Positions 1 to 8,310 of a DNA stretch of 63,679 nt are shown in pieces. Location: the NCBI RefSeq assembly GCF_900116635.1, contig NZ_FPBJ01000020.1:1-63679 (forward strand). The letters run 5' to 3'. How positions within the stretch are numbered: position 1 is the stretch's first letter; every line of letters starts with the position of its first letter. The translations under genes were made by a program, and so were the position numbers. A model generated the notes under the pieces. It had not been told where the DNA came from and did no database searches. It saw only the letters and a list, made by a program, of their open reading frames with translations. Origin of the DNA: Xenorhabdus koppenhoeferi. Lineage in GTDB: Bacteria > Pseudomonadota > Gammaproteobacteria > Enterobacterales > Enterobacteriaceae.

Positions 1-2
1 CG

Positions 3-83
3 ACCCGTTACGCCAAAAACAGTGCATCGTTTCTTGCCGCAGTCCAAATCCGCTGCCTTGCTCTTTGGTTGAGTATTTCATGA
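3..83 (+). pseudogene. 3' end of an IS5-type transposase, cut by the window edge
   Basis: Reading the third frame from the left edge gives 26 codons and a TGA at 81-83. The peptide contains SFLAAVQIRCLALWLSIS, which resembles the C-terminal helix of IS5-group transposases (a small-residue SFLAAV run followed by a hydrophobic stretch ending in W-L). The body of the gene lies outside the window, so it is not possible to say whether the element is intact. The bases after the stop, up to about 112, probably hold the element's end before yghB. Family assignment rests on this short tail only. Confidence 0.5.
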
Positions 84-112
84 CGACGCCATCTAGCGAA
101 CATACTATTGTT

Positions 113-787
113 TTATTTATGATGCTTAGATGATGTTTTCTTGTGACGCCAGTACATCAATAGAGAAGCGGACAGCCCACTGAGCAACAGAATAACAGGT
201 AAAATCATCAAAATATTCATGACCAGATCTTGATGTGCTTTGACGAAAGAAATCTGATTCAGGATATAGCCAAAGCCGACAACAATAATGACCCATAAAA
301 AACCACTTAACCAGTTAAAAAATTGAAAGCGTTTATTATTTAGATCAGAAATACCGGCAAAGGTTGGCAGGAGAGTGCGAATAAAAGCTAAAAAACGTCC
401 TATAAGCAGAGCGGACAGGCCGTATTTGACGAAAAGTTGATTGGCTCGTTGGCGATATGGTAGCGGAAGTTGGGCCAGCCAGTTCTTGACAAGATGAGTA
501 TGCCCGAGCCAGCGCCCCTGCAAATATCCCAACCAAGAACCCAGACTGGCAGCGATGGTGAGCAGGACAAGTGTGGGAATAAAGCTCATGACGCCTTTAG
601 CTATCAAGGCCCCAGAAAGAACCAGCAGGGTATCACCAGGTAAAAAGGCGGCGGGTAACAACCCGTTTTCCAGTACCAGTGTGACAAAGAGAACACCATA
701 AATCACCCAGATAATATCGGGGTTGGCAAGTTGGTTAAAATCATGATGCCAGAGTGCATGCACGATCTCGCTTAACATTTCCATCAT
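113..787 (-). CDS. yghB: DedA-family inner-membrane protein YghB
   Basis: A polytopic inner-membrane protein of the DedA (SNARE-associated, VTT) family, 224 aa against about 219 in E. coli. In E. coli YghB and YqjA are redundant, needed for envelope integrity and division, and are thought to be proton-dependent transporters or lipid scramblases. The family-essential acidic residues are visible at E40 (LENGLLP) and D52 (PGDTLL), and the paired arginines at R131 and R137 in [12 protein letters not shown]. Numbering is one higher than E. coli because the ORF begins Met-Met; either Met could be used. The C-terminus is basic ([11 protein letters not shown]). The order yghB-metC-exbB-exbD is the same as in E. 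coli, which supports orthology. Confidence 0.93.
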   Translation of the reverse strand: MMEMLSEIVHALWHHDFNQLANPDIIWVIYGVLFVTLVLENGLLPAAFLPGDTLLVLSGALIAKGVMSFIPTLVLLTIAASLGSWLGYLQGRWLGHTHLVKNWLAQLPLPYRQRANQLFVKYGLSALLIGRFLAFIRTLLPTFAGISDLNNKRFQFFNWLSGFLWVIIVVGFGYILNQISFVKAHQDLVMNILMILPVILLLSGLSASLLMYWRHKKTSSKHHK

Positions 788-1077
788 TTATCCTGTAAAT
801 TTGCGAGTAAACTATACCCAATGGATTTCAAGTTGCATCGCGACGGCAAGAGAGCAAATCCCTGGGAGCATAGATAACTATGTGACCGGGGTGAGCGAGC
901 GCAGCCAATAAAGAGGCTGTTTGAAAGACGAAGTGTATGGTTAACAAAATGGATTCCGCTCAGTGTACCGCAAAATGAGGAGATGGGGGGTGATTTGATT
1001 CAGCATATGGAAAACCGCAGTTGTCTGTAATAGAAAGAAAGACAACCACGGTTTTAGTGAATCACTTTGTCTGGAAT
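788..1077. other. yghB-metC spacer
   Basis: The spacer is mostly occupied by an ERIC element (813-938), described separately. The remaining 140 bases upstream of the metC stop codon show no convincing ORF, RNA gene or strong terminator. Because both flanking genes are on the minus strand, yghB may be read through from metC or use a promoter here that I cannot pinpoint. Confidence 0.6.
813..938 (+). repeat. ERIC (IRU) repeat, copy 1
   Basis: A roughly 126-bp imperfect palindrome starting TATACCCAATGGATTTCAAG and ending in TTTGAAAGACGAAGTGTAT. It has the ERIC core: a CCxGGGAGCATAGATAACTATGTGACCGGGGTGAGCGAGCGCAGCC-like centre at 870-907. Five copies occur in this window, always in spacers. ERICs are non-autonomous, palindromic repeats common in Enterobacterales and abundant in Xenorhabdus and Photorhabdus. 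Confidence 0.9.
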
Positions 1078-2271
1078 TTAACGGCCTTTCAGGCGAACAA
1101 AACCTGCCTTCAGATCATCAATTAAGTCTTGCAGATTTTCCAATCCTATATGAAGGCGGATCAACGTGCCGGTTTTTTTCGATAAATCATACTGGTGCAG
1201 TGTTCTGAGCGCTTTGGGGTGGACTTCTAAAATCAATGACTCAAACCCTCCCCATGAATACGCCATTTTGAAATGCTTCATGTTATCCAGATAATCAGAA
1301 ACTTGTTCAGGGGTAAGCTGGATATTCAGGAAAAAAGAAAATAGTCCACAAGTGCCGGTGAAATCGCGCTTAAAGTAAAGATGTCCCGGGCAAGAAGGCA
1401 GGGCGGGGTGATTTACCTCAGCAACTTCCGGCTGTTGTGCGAGCCACTTGGCAACTTTAATGCTGTTTTCTTCATGTTGCTTGAGGCGAGCAGCCAGCGT
1501 ATGTAATCCACGGGTTGCCATATAAACGGTATCAGGATCAGCAATTTGCCCCATCAGATAAGATCCATCTCTGAGTTGTTCCCAACATCGCGTATTGGCA
1601 ACTGCTGTTCCCAGCATTCCGTCGGAGTGACCGATAATATATTTTGTGGCGGATTGAATGGAAATATCGACATCAAACTCCAGAGCTTTAAACAGAATGC
1701 CGACCGCCCATGTATTATCAATCATAATAACAATTTCAGGATTGACCTGACGGGCGGCTCGTACAATGGCGGGAACATCTTGTACTTCCATTGTCAGTGA
1801 ACCGGGTGACTCAAGAAAGAGCACGGTAGTATTTGGCTTAATAAGCGAAGCGATACCTTCACCGATCATCGGATCAAAATAATCAGTGGAGACTCCCATT
1901 TTTTGCAGGACTTTATTGCAAAAAAGCTGTGTTGGCTCATATGCATTGCCTGTTACCAGAACATGATCGCCTGTCTTAACGAAAGACAGGATAGAATTAG
2001 TGATGGCGGCCGTACCGGAAGGGTAGAGCGCGCAACCCGCACCGCCTTCAAGTTCGGTCATCGCATTCCGAAAGGCAAAATGCGTCATTGTTCCACGTCG
2101 ACCATAGACTAATGTATTTTTATGGTGGTTATTCAAAGCATGTTGCATATCTCTAACGGTATCGAAAATGACAGATGATGTACGTTGAATAATGGTATTA
2201 ACGGCCCCTTGCGTATATTTCTTGTCTCTTCCTGCATTGACCAATAAGGTTTCCAGTTTTTTTTCAGTCAT
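1078..2271 (-). CDS. metC: Cystathionine beta-lyase MetC
   Basis: A PLP-dependent enzyme that cleaves cystathionine to homocysteine, pyruvate and ammonia in methionine synthesis; cytosolic. At 397 aa it matches the family length. The PLP-binding lysine is K210 in [14 protein letters not shown], the same position as in E. coli MetC, and the upstream IDNTWAVG motif contains the PLP-interacting Asp. It is divergent from exbBD across a 406-base spacer, as in E. coli. I looked for MetJ boxes (AGACGTCT repeats) upstream and found only weak fragments, so methionine control is not shown by the sequence. Confidence 0.96.
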   Translation of the reverse strand: MTEKKLETLLVNAGRDKKYTQGAVNTIIQRTSSVIFDTVRDMQHALNNHHKNTLVYGRRGTMTHFAFRNAMTELEGGAGCALYPSGTAAITNSILSFVKTGDHVLVTGNAYEPTQLFCNKVLQKMGVSTDYFDPMIGEGIASLIKPNTTVLFLESPGSLTMEVQDVPAIVRAARQVNPEIVIMIDNTWAVGILFKALEFDVDISIQSATKYIIGHSDGMLGTAVANTRCWEQLRDGSYLMGQIADPDTVYMATRGLHTLAARLKQHEENSIKVAKWLAQQPEVAEVNHPALPSCPGHLYFKRDFTGTCGLFSFFLNIQLTPEQVSDYLDNMKHFKMAYSWGGFESLILEVHPKALRTLHQYDLSKKTGTLIRLHIGLENLQDLIDDLKAGFVRLKGR

Positions 2272-2677
2272 GGTATCTCACCCCTGGTTGATTTTTTGTT
2301 TATTGCCCGGAGACTAAATAAAACTTGTTCAAATAAATGATTAGCAAGTTAAAAGATTTGAGACAGATTTGCCAAAGAGATTAGAGTAACTTGAGGAAAA
2401 TTCAAGATGTTCTGCTGAAGGGGAACCAGAAGAGACTAGCGAAAGTGTAACGTTAGCCGGAACTTTTTTATTAAATAGTAATGATAATTACTATCAAATC
2501 ACTCAATGTCTGATATCATTTGCGGCGGACTTTTCCCCTAAAACGGTTAAGAAGCACAGTGGGTAACAAGCACTGTGGTAAGAGGCATGGCTCAGGTCAT
2601 ATTAGGATTAGCAAGATAAGTAAACGCTATTCATTGCTAAGTAACAGAATCTATAAGAAAGAGAGTAAGGCTAACTG
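2272..2677. promoter_or_regulatory. metC/exbB divergent control region
   Basis: A 406-base spacer between two divergently transcribed genes, so promoters must fire in both directions. A Fur box (2477-2495) faces exbB. Between the Fur box and the exbB start lies an inverted repeat, CACAGTG (2555-2561) and CACTGTG (2571-2577), separated by 9 bases. It could form a hairpin in the exbB leader; its role is unknown. No ORF of note. Confidence 0.5.
2477..2495 (+). promoter_or_regulatory. Fur box upstream of exbB
   Basis: The 19-mer AGTAATGATAATTACTATC agrees with the Fur consensus GATAATGATAATCATTATC at 15 of 19 positions, including the whole AATGATAAT core. It lies about 180 bases upstream of exbB. 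Iron-loaded Fur would repress exbBD here, as known for TonB-system genes in enterobacteria. Confidence 0.85.
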
Positions 2678-3718
2678 ATGCGTAATTTGACAGCTTCTAT
2701 TCTATTGGCACTCGGATTAACAAATTCAGCATGGGCTGATACGGCACCGTCAACAGCGGCTGCTGTGCCAGAAAACCAGGTTGCTGCTTCTCAGGTAGCT
2801 GCTCCGGCAACCGCGCAATCATCCGCTAACTATCAGAAAACGGATGTACCACCAAACACAGGCACACAAACTGTAGAGGGTAATGCGGCAGAAAGTAACG
2901 GAGCAAAAAGTAACGGGGAAAAAAGTAACGGGGCAGAAGGTAACTCGGCAGAAAATGTGACTGCCGAAACCACGGCAACCGAAACTGTTATTCCACCAAT
3001 TGAAAACACGTCCAGTGGTTTTGCAACAGATTTGTCTGTTTGGGGTATGTACCAGAATGCGGACGCAGTAGTAAAAAGTGTCATGGTAGGCTTGGTGATT
3101 GCTTCTATCATTACATGGGCGCTGTTTTTCTCCAAAGGGATTGAATTGTCAATGGCTCGCCGCCGTTTGCGCAAAGAACAATTGGCCCTGGTTGGTGTTG
3201 CTAATTTAGATGCAGCAGCAAAAATTGCCACAGATTTTGGCAAGCAGAGCATCAGCCGCCTGCTGTTGAATGAAGCACAGTCAGAACGTATCCTGTCTGC
3301 TGAAAGTACTGATAAGGAAGGCATCAAAGAACGTACTTCATTTCGTATGGAGCGCGCAGTTGCTACCATTAGCCGCCATATGGGGCGTGGTAATGGCTAT
3401 CTGGCAACCATCGGTGCAATTTCCCCATTTGTGGGTCTGTTCGGGACAGTTTGGGGGATCATGAACAGCTTTATTGGTATCGCGCATTCACAAACTACAA
3501 ATCTGGCTGTAGTTGCACCGGGTATCGCAGAAGCATTGCTGGCAACAGCTCTGGGCTTGGTGGCTGCAATCCCTGCGGTAGTGATTTATAACATCTTTGC
3601 CCGAGTCATTTCATCATACCGTGGGCAAGTGGGAGACATGGCTGCTCAGGCAATTTTGTTGCTGGGGCGTGATCTTGATCTGGCTGACAGTAAAGCTGAA
3701 AAAACAGAAGCAAGGTAA
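2678..3718 (+). CDS. exbB: TonB-system energiser ExbB with a long periplasmic N-terminus
   Basis: Inner-membrane proton-channel subunit that, with ExbD and TonB, powers uptake of siderophores and other ligands through outer-membrane receptors. The protein is 346 aa, about 100 longer than E. coli ExbB. The excess is N-terminal: a signal peptide (residues 1-20, ending NSAWA), then an Ala/Thr/Ser-rich linker with five tandem pentapeptides (about 68-92). The conserved MotA/TolQ/ExbB region follows from about residue 125 (SVWGMYQNADAVVKSVMVGL), with the transmembrane pair near GAISPFVGLFGTVWGIM and LLATALGLVAAIPAVVIYN. exbD starts 6 bases after the stop. The context and Fur box support an iron role. 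Confidence 0.95.
   Translation: MRNLTASILLALGLTNSAWADTAPSTAAAVPENQVAASQVAAPATAQSSANYQKTDVPPNTGTQTVEGNAAESNGAKSNGEKSNGAEGNSAENVTAETTATETVIPPIENTSSGFATDLSVWGMYQNADAVVKSVMVGLVIASIITWALFFSKGIELSMARRRLRKEQLALVGVANLDAAAKIATDFGKQSISRLLLNEAQSERILSAESTDKEGIKERTSFRMERAVATISRHMGRGNGYLATIGAISPFVGLFGTVWGIMNSFIGIAHSQTTNLAVVAPGIAEALLATALGLVAAIPAVVIYNIFARVISSYRGQVGDMAAQAILLLGRDLDLADSKAEKTEAR
2879..2953 (+). repeat. Five 15-bp tandem repeats inside exbB
   Basis: Five in-frame 15-base units starting at 2879, 2894, 2909, 2924 and 2939, each close to AGTAACGGGGCAGAA. They encode GNAAE, SNGAK, SNGEK, SNGAE and GNSAE. Because the unit is a multiple of three, copy-number change by slippage would lengthen or shorten the periplasmic linker without breaking the frame. 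Confidence 0.9.
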
Positions 3719-3724
3719 GAGATT

Positions 3725-4150
3725 ATGGCAATGCGTCTTAATGAAGATTTGGACGATAGCGGTGAACTGCATGAAATTAACGTCACGCCATTTATTGACG
3801 TGATGTTGGTGCTGCTGATTATTTTCATGGTAGCGGCACCACTGGCAACGGTAGATATTAAAGTCGATTTGCCTGCATCATCAGCTAAACCACAACCAAG
3901 ACCAGAAAAACCCGTATTCCTGACCGTGAAAGCGGATCATCAGCTTTATGTCGGTGATAAGCAGATTGATCACGATAGCTTATCTTCAGTATTGGATCAG
4001 ACTACACAATCCAACAAAGACACCACAATCTTCTTCCAGGCAGATAAAACCGTGGATTATGAAACTTTGATGAGTGTGATGGACTCCCTGCGTAAAGCGG
4101 GTTACCTCAAAATTGGATTGGTAGGAATGGAAGCTGTTACCGCTCAATAA
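3725..4150 (+). CDS. exbD: TonB-system energiser ExbD
   Basis: Single-pass inner-membrane protein of the ExbB-ExbD-TonB complex, 141 aa, full family length. The N-terminal transmembrane segment contains the proton-carrying aspartate D25 in INVTPFIDVMLVLLIIFMV, followed by a periplasmic domain (about 45-141). It sits 6 bases after exbB, so the two are cotranscribed from the Fur-regulated promoter. tonB is not in this window. Confidence 0.97.
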   Translation: MAMRLNEDLDDSGELHEINVTPFIDVMLVLLIIFMVAAPLATVDIKVDLPASSAKPQPRPEKPVFLTVKADHQLYVGDKQIDHDSLSSVLDQTTQSNKDTTIFFQADKTVDYETLMSVMDSLRKAGYLKIGLVGMEAVTAQ

Positions 4151-4730
4151 CTACATTAATTATCTTCTCATGGGTTATTGAGTTGATTATCTGATAAATC
4201 AAATTGCCCGAATAGCTAAATCGGGTAGTTTGATATCCTGAATTTCCTGACCTTCAGGAGTCATAGACTCATTCGCAAAACTTTGTCCTTCTCAATATTC
4301 ATTGGATATAATTAATATAAACCGTCTTATAAATAATGTGGCGAATAAATTTAAAAATCATATAGCAATTAAAGAAACAACAAATTTAGAGATAAAAATG
4401 CATATAATAATATGTTATTATCACTTATGTTGAACAAATATGTTATTTTCACAATAAATATTAATGGTGAGATTAAAAGTGATACTTACTATAAAATTAA
4501 CAAGTAAAAAGTAAATTTAATTTCACTTGTGTCGATATTCGTTAATAATAAAAACAAAACAAATAATATAATGAAATTAAAGTTCATTTATAGACAAAGT
4601 ATTATCATTTATGTCAACAGCAATGTAATTATTCATATTTTAAGTATATTAAAATAAAAGTATTCTCAGATGGAAAGAGCCGAAGTTATATTAAATTAAA
4701 ATCAGACCATCAACACTAATGGAGAATTAT
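4151..4730. other. AT-rich spacer upstream of xaxA
   Basis: After the hairpin at 4201-4231, about 450 bases of extremely AT-rich sequence with no ORF, RNA gene or repeat that I can support. The abrupt base-composition change between exbD and xaxA fits an acquired toxin island and a promoter of the kind silenced by H-NS. That regulatory reading is inference. Confidence 0.5.
4201..4231 (+). terminator. Possible exbBD terminator
   Basis: An 11-bp stem with two G-T wobbles (AAATTGCCCGA at 4201-4211, TCGGGTAGTTT at 4221-4231) closes a 9-base loop 50 bases after exbD. There is no strong T-tract after it, so it may be a rho-assisted stop or RNA 3'-end hairpin. Confidence 0.4.
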
Positions 4731-5945
4731 ATGTCATTAAATCAAGCTGTAGCAGAAAAAAAGATTCCTGTATCAGAAGTACCCGCAGTCATTTTAAAAA
4801 TGTTGACCAGCCAAGCAGAAGGAGTCGCCCGCCCGGGAGGGATCTTTACTAAAGAAGATCTCATTAAGATTAAATTATATGTTAAATCTAGTTTAGAACT
4901 TCCTTTTACTTTGGAAGGGATAAAAGAATATATCGGTTATAACGATATTGCTATTGATGGTTTAAAACCTGCAAAGATGACATCTTTGTTTAAAGAAATT
5001 CACGACCATGCTCTTAGCTGGAGTGGTGTAGAAAGTAAGGTTCAGCAACAGAGTATCGATCTGGAAAATGCAGGAAAACAAATTACCCTAACGGGAGATG
5101 AAATAATCAGTATTATTGACCAGATGCCAATTATTGAACGTGTAAAGACGAAATTAGGTGATTTAACTGATAAGCAATTGGCTGAAATAAAATATACCAA
5201 TGATGATAAAGCGATAGCAGTTGAATTGGGAAATATTCTCGAAAGTATGAAGAAAGATATTAAAAAACAGCAGGAAAATACCCAGAAGGTAAAAACTGTG
5301 GTATCTGACTTTAAACTTAAACTGATTGGTGGTGAATTATCGGACGGTACAATTGTTCAGGGGTTGCAGCCACAGATCAATAGTAAGAAAAAACTTATGG
5401 ACGAAAACAATCTCTCTACCACTATCAAAGATCTGCAATATAAGATCGATGAGAAAAACAAAGAGATTGATCAACTTCAAAAGGACTACGATAAATATGT
5501 AGGCTTGGCATTCTCCGGAATGGCGGGTGGTCTGGTTGGCTGGGCGATTACCGGCGGAATCTTTGGTGACAAGGCAGAAAAAGCGCGGAAACAGAAAAAT
5601 AAACTGATTGACGAAGTCAAAGAGTTACAAGATCAAGTTAAAGGTAAAAGTGCATTACAAACTTCAATTCAAAACCTGTCCCTAAATTTTTCTGGTATTA
5701 ACACAAGTATGCTGGATGCAGAAGAGGCCTTAAATCACTTGGATTTCATGTGGAACATAATGCTAACGCAAATTACGACTTCCAAAGAGAAATTCGACGA
5801 TATTAATGATGCACTGAGTCTGACTTCTTTTGTCTTAACATTTAAGCAAATTATTAATCCCTGGAGAGACGTTCAAGGCTCAGCCGCCCGATTAATTGAA
5901 ACTTTCGATGAAGCGTTGGCAGAATACAGAAAACTCTATAGCTAA
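4731..5945 (+). CDS. xaxA: XaxA, component A of the XaxAB binary pore-forming cytotoxin
   Basis: One half of the Xenorhabdus alpha-xenorhabdolysin, a two-component alpha-pore-forming toxin active on insect haemocytes and mammalian cells; related to Yersinia YaxA. I choose the ATG at 4731 (404 aa) rather than the in-frame ATG at 4719, because GGAG (4721-4724) lies six bases before 4731. The protein is almost wholly helical with heptad-like, Lys/Glu/Gln-rich segments (about 165-255), then a Gly-rich hydrophobic hairpin at about 256-280 (YVGLAFSGMAGGLVGWAITG), the expected membrane-inserting head, and another helical stretch. In the known complex XaxA assists and stabilises XaxB in forming the pore. 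xaxB follows after 41 bases; the two are surely cotranscribed. No signal peptide is visible. Confidence 0.93.
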   Translation: MSLNQAVAEKKIPVSEVPAVILKMLTSQAEGVARPGGIFTKEDLIKIKLYVKSSLELPFTLEGIKEYIGYNDIAIDGLKPAKMTSLFKEIHDHALSWSGVESKVQQQSIDLENAGKQITLTGDEIISIIDQMPIIERVKTKLGDLTDKQLAEIKYTNDDKAIAVELGNILESMKKDIKKQQENTQKVKTVVSDFKLKLIGGELSDGTIVQGLQPQINSKKKLMDENNLSTTIKDLQYKIDEKNKEIDQLQKDYDKYVGLAFSGMAGGLVGWAITGGIFGDKAEKARKQKNKLIDEVKELQDQVKGKSALQTSIQNLSLNFSGINTSMLDAEEALNHLDFMWNIMLTQITTSKEKFDDINDALSLTSFVLTFKQIINPWRDVQGSAARLIETFDEALAEYRKLYS

Positions 5946-5986
5946 CTTATTCTTTAAATAACTTATAAATAAGAAAGGAACAGGAA

Positions 5987-7033
5987 ATGTCTGAAAATAT
6001 TACCTTACCAAAGGAAAATAAGTATCCGGATATTAAAGCCATGAATCATGCGGTAAATACGATTTGGCTTTTGGCACAACGACAAACTTCAGGTATTGAA
6101 ATTATTGGTGATAAAGTCAAACGAATCAGCCTTTATAGCCGTGAATTTGATGAAATGGTACGCGATTCTCTGGCACAATTTATTCCGGTACTTAAGCAAC
6201 TGACTTCTGATACTGCATTCCAAACTATTACTGAAATTGATGCTGCACTGGCTGATCCCTCTCTGAGTGAAGATGATCGACAGGCTTTAATACTAGAACG
6301 CAATAATCTAATCCAGAGTTTATCAAAAGATATCAATAATGTTATTGTCAATTTCACTGACAGAGCCAATAAATTGACAAACAAAATCAGCGATATTAGC
6401 GATATGGTGATTACAGAGCGTCTGCAAGATCTTCTTACGCAAATGGAATCACAAAAGACAGAGTTGCAAACTGATATCGATGAAAAAATAGAAAAGAAAA
6501 ATAAACTGGATGTGGATCGGGCTAAAATTATCGAAAGTCAGGATGTTATTCGAGAGAATAATATTGCGGACATGTTTAAAGATTTTATCCCCAGCGCTAA
6601 GGATATTGATGGTCGGGATTTCACCCAGCCTGAAAAAGAAGCTATCAAACAGGCAATTAAACAAGGTGCTGAGATGGCCAGAAAAATTTTGGGTAAAGTC
6701 TCTGAGGGATTGAAATATATCGATTTGGCTAATGCCAGAATGAAATTGAGTGACCAAATTGATCAATTGGTAAAAGAGACTGACGTGGTGAAAACTAAAA
6801 TGCGGGAAATTGATCTACGTCTTTCTGGCATAAGAGATGTGATGCAAATTGATGTAGAACGCACTATTTTGCTTTCCGAAGCAGTGAAAATAGAACAGGC
6901 ATGGACTGAATTCGCTAATCAACTGCATAAACTGCTTGGCAATGAAATCAATCAACATGATCTGATCAGCTTGGTAAACAGTCAATTGGATTTCTTGGAT
7001 AACTTGGCATCTCAGTACAATATGTTGAAGTAA
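5987..7033 (+). CDS. xaxB: XaxB, component B of the XaxAB binary pore-forming cytotoxin
   Basis: Partner of XaxA. In the published structures the XaxB helices line the membrane pore. The protein is 348 aa, close to the known family length, helix-rich throughout, with long coiled-coil-like segments at about 145-190 and 250-280. A plausible amphipathic insertion region lies around IADMFKDFIPSAKDIDG (about 193-209). The ATG at 5987 is preceded by AAGGAACAGGAA. No signal peptide is present, as for XaxA, so the release route is not evident. A hairpin at 7072-7099 separates it from the convergent TetR-family gene. Coding sequence is intact, with no frameshift. Confidence 0.93.
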   Translation: MSENITLPKENKYPDIKAMNHAVNTIWLLAQRQTSGIEIIGDKVKRISLYSREFDEMVRDSLAQFIPVLKQLTSDTAFQTITEIDAALADPSLSEDDRQALILERNNLIQSLSKDINNVIVNFTDRANKLTNKISDISDMVITERLQDLLTQMESQKTELQTDIDEKIEKKNKLDVDRAKIIESQDVIRENNIADMFKDFIPSAKDIDGRDFTQPEKEAIKQAIKQGAEMARKILGKVSEGLKYIDLANARMKLSDQIDQLVKETDVVKTKMREIDLRLSGIRDVMQIDVERTILLSEAVKIEQAWTEFANQLHKLLGNEINQHDLISLVNSQLDFLDNLASQYNMLK

Positions 7034-7071
7034 TAGATTTATTTTGTATCTAATGAAAAAGCCGTAGAGAA

Positions 7072-7099
7072 GGCGCTGATATTGTTATATTTCAGCGCC
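7072..7099. terminator. Bidirectional hairpin between xaxB and the TetR-family gene
   Basis: GGCGCTGA (7072-7079) pairs perfectly with TCAGCGCC (7092-7099) around a 12-base loop. It lies between convergent genes, 38 bases after xaxB and 32 bases after the end of the minus-strand TetR gene. The T-tract is imperfect on both sides. Confidence 0.6.
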
Positions 7100-7131
7100 G
7101 AGATTAAATTAAATTTGCTGTAAAATAATGA

Positions 7132-7770
7132 CTATTTCTCTATAATCCCGTGTTCCAGTAATGTAAGAGCTGCACTAATACGTGGCGTGATATCCGTTTC
7201 TGGCAGGGGAGGAAGGATGCCCAATGCTATTTGCCTGAGTGGTTCTGAAATAACCATCGAAATCACCAATTCACTGAGGATATAAAAATCCATTTTTTTC
7301 AGAAATCCTTGTTGATATTGGAGTTCAAGCCAATTAGCCAGAATATTATGACTCCTTTTTATACCACTTTGCTGATATTTATCTAAAAATGTTTCACGGT
7401 GAGGAAAGTCGGATTGTAATAATTTAAATAAACCTACCGCATTGAGAGATAATGATTTATCAGCTATTTCGGCTAAATATAATTTCAATAGATTGAGAAC
7501 TTGCCGCGAATTATTTGCTTTTCTCTTAAAGACAGGAATGAAATTATCCGTCCAGCGCATGACAATTTTCTCAATCAGATCTTCTCGGTTTTTGACAAAA
7601 CGGTAGAGTGTTTTTTTGGCAATGCTGGATTTCGTAGCAACTACATCCATAGTTGTTTTATTATAGCCTTGATTAATAAGGAGTAAAAGTGTAACCTCAT
7701 GAATTTTATGCCATATTTCCTGTTCTGGAATTGTAGGACGGCCTCGTGAACGTGAAGGATTTTCTGCCAT
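7132..7770 (-). CDS. TetR/AcrR-family transcriptional regulator
   Basis: A 212-aa one-component regulator. The N-terminal helix-turn-helix spans about residues 20-65, with the typical TTMDVVATKSSIAKKTLYRFVKNREDLIEKI pattern split across 40-68 (A-x-x-x-x-x-S-x-x-T-L-Y-x-x-F-x-x-K/N-x-x-L). The C-terminal ligand-binding half is diverged. The N-terminal tail SRSRGRP is a basic, DNA-contacting arm found in many TetR proteins. It is convergent with xaxAB rather than divergent, so a role in toxin control is only a guess from proximity. An alternative target is its own promoter or the porin gene downstream in the opposite direction. Confidence 0.85.
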   Translation of the reverse strand: MAENPSRSRGRPTIPEQEIWHKIHEVTLLLLINQGYNKTTMDVVATKSSIAKKTLYRFVKNREDLIEKIVMRWTDNFIPVFKRKANNSRQVLNLLKLYLAEIADKSLSLNAVGLFKLLQSDFPHRETFLDKYQQSGIKRSHNILANWLELQYQQGFLKKMDFYILSELVISMVISEPLRQIALGILPPLPETDITPRISAALTLLEHGIIEK

Positions 7771-8310
7771 TTTAGCACCTTATAAGTTGTTAATATTTGT
7801 ACGGCACTGGCGTGATTCCATTAAGAAACATAACTTATTTATTTAAATTAAATGGAAGAACTAAATCACGCTTCATCAAATACAGAACTTAAAGGTGTTT
7901 GTCAACAATATCAATTAATTATTATTACTCAGTCCATTATAAATAGAGTAAAAATTATAAATTAACTTAGAAAAATTCTATTTATTATATGAATAAGAAT
8001 TTTTATTATTTTATTTAAATATTCTAACTTACTGTTTTAAATAACTAATTAAGATGGTTAATGATATATAGTTATTTAGCATCTCTTTATGATGTGACAT
8101 TCTTCACAGGACGGCATTTTTTGCCAAGTTTTGTTAGCAAAAGGTTTAATTAAATCTTATTATCCTCAATGTTTGTTACAAATTTAACATTTAAGTAACT
8201 AAACGTGTAAAACATTCCGCTCCCCCTGATTCTTTATCCCAGAAAATTCTTTCTTGAGATGTGCGTTTTTTAGCGGTGGCGAAAATAACAATACCAATGA
8301 GGACACGATA
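7771..8310. other. Spacer between the TetR gene and the porin gene
   Basis: A 540-base, very AT-rich divergent control region. No ORF or repeat is supportable. A T/A-rich block with repeated TTAC/TTAA motifs at about 8173-8200 (TGTTACAAATTTAACATTTAAG) is in the place where EnvZ/OmpR sites occur upstream of ompF/opnP-like porins, but the match to the OmpR consensus is too weak to call. Confidence 0.4.

Noticed and set aside
2272..2400. MetJ boxes upstream of metC
   Set aside because: Only isolated AGACT-type half matches; no adjacent pair of AGACGTCT-like octamers.
8161..8220. OmpR-binding sites upstream of the porin
   Set aside because: Expected from the family, but the sequence does not match the consensus well enough to assign positions.
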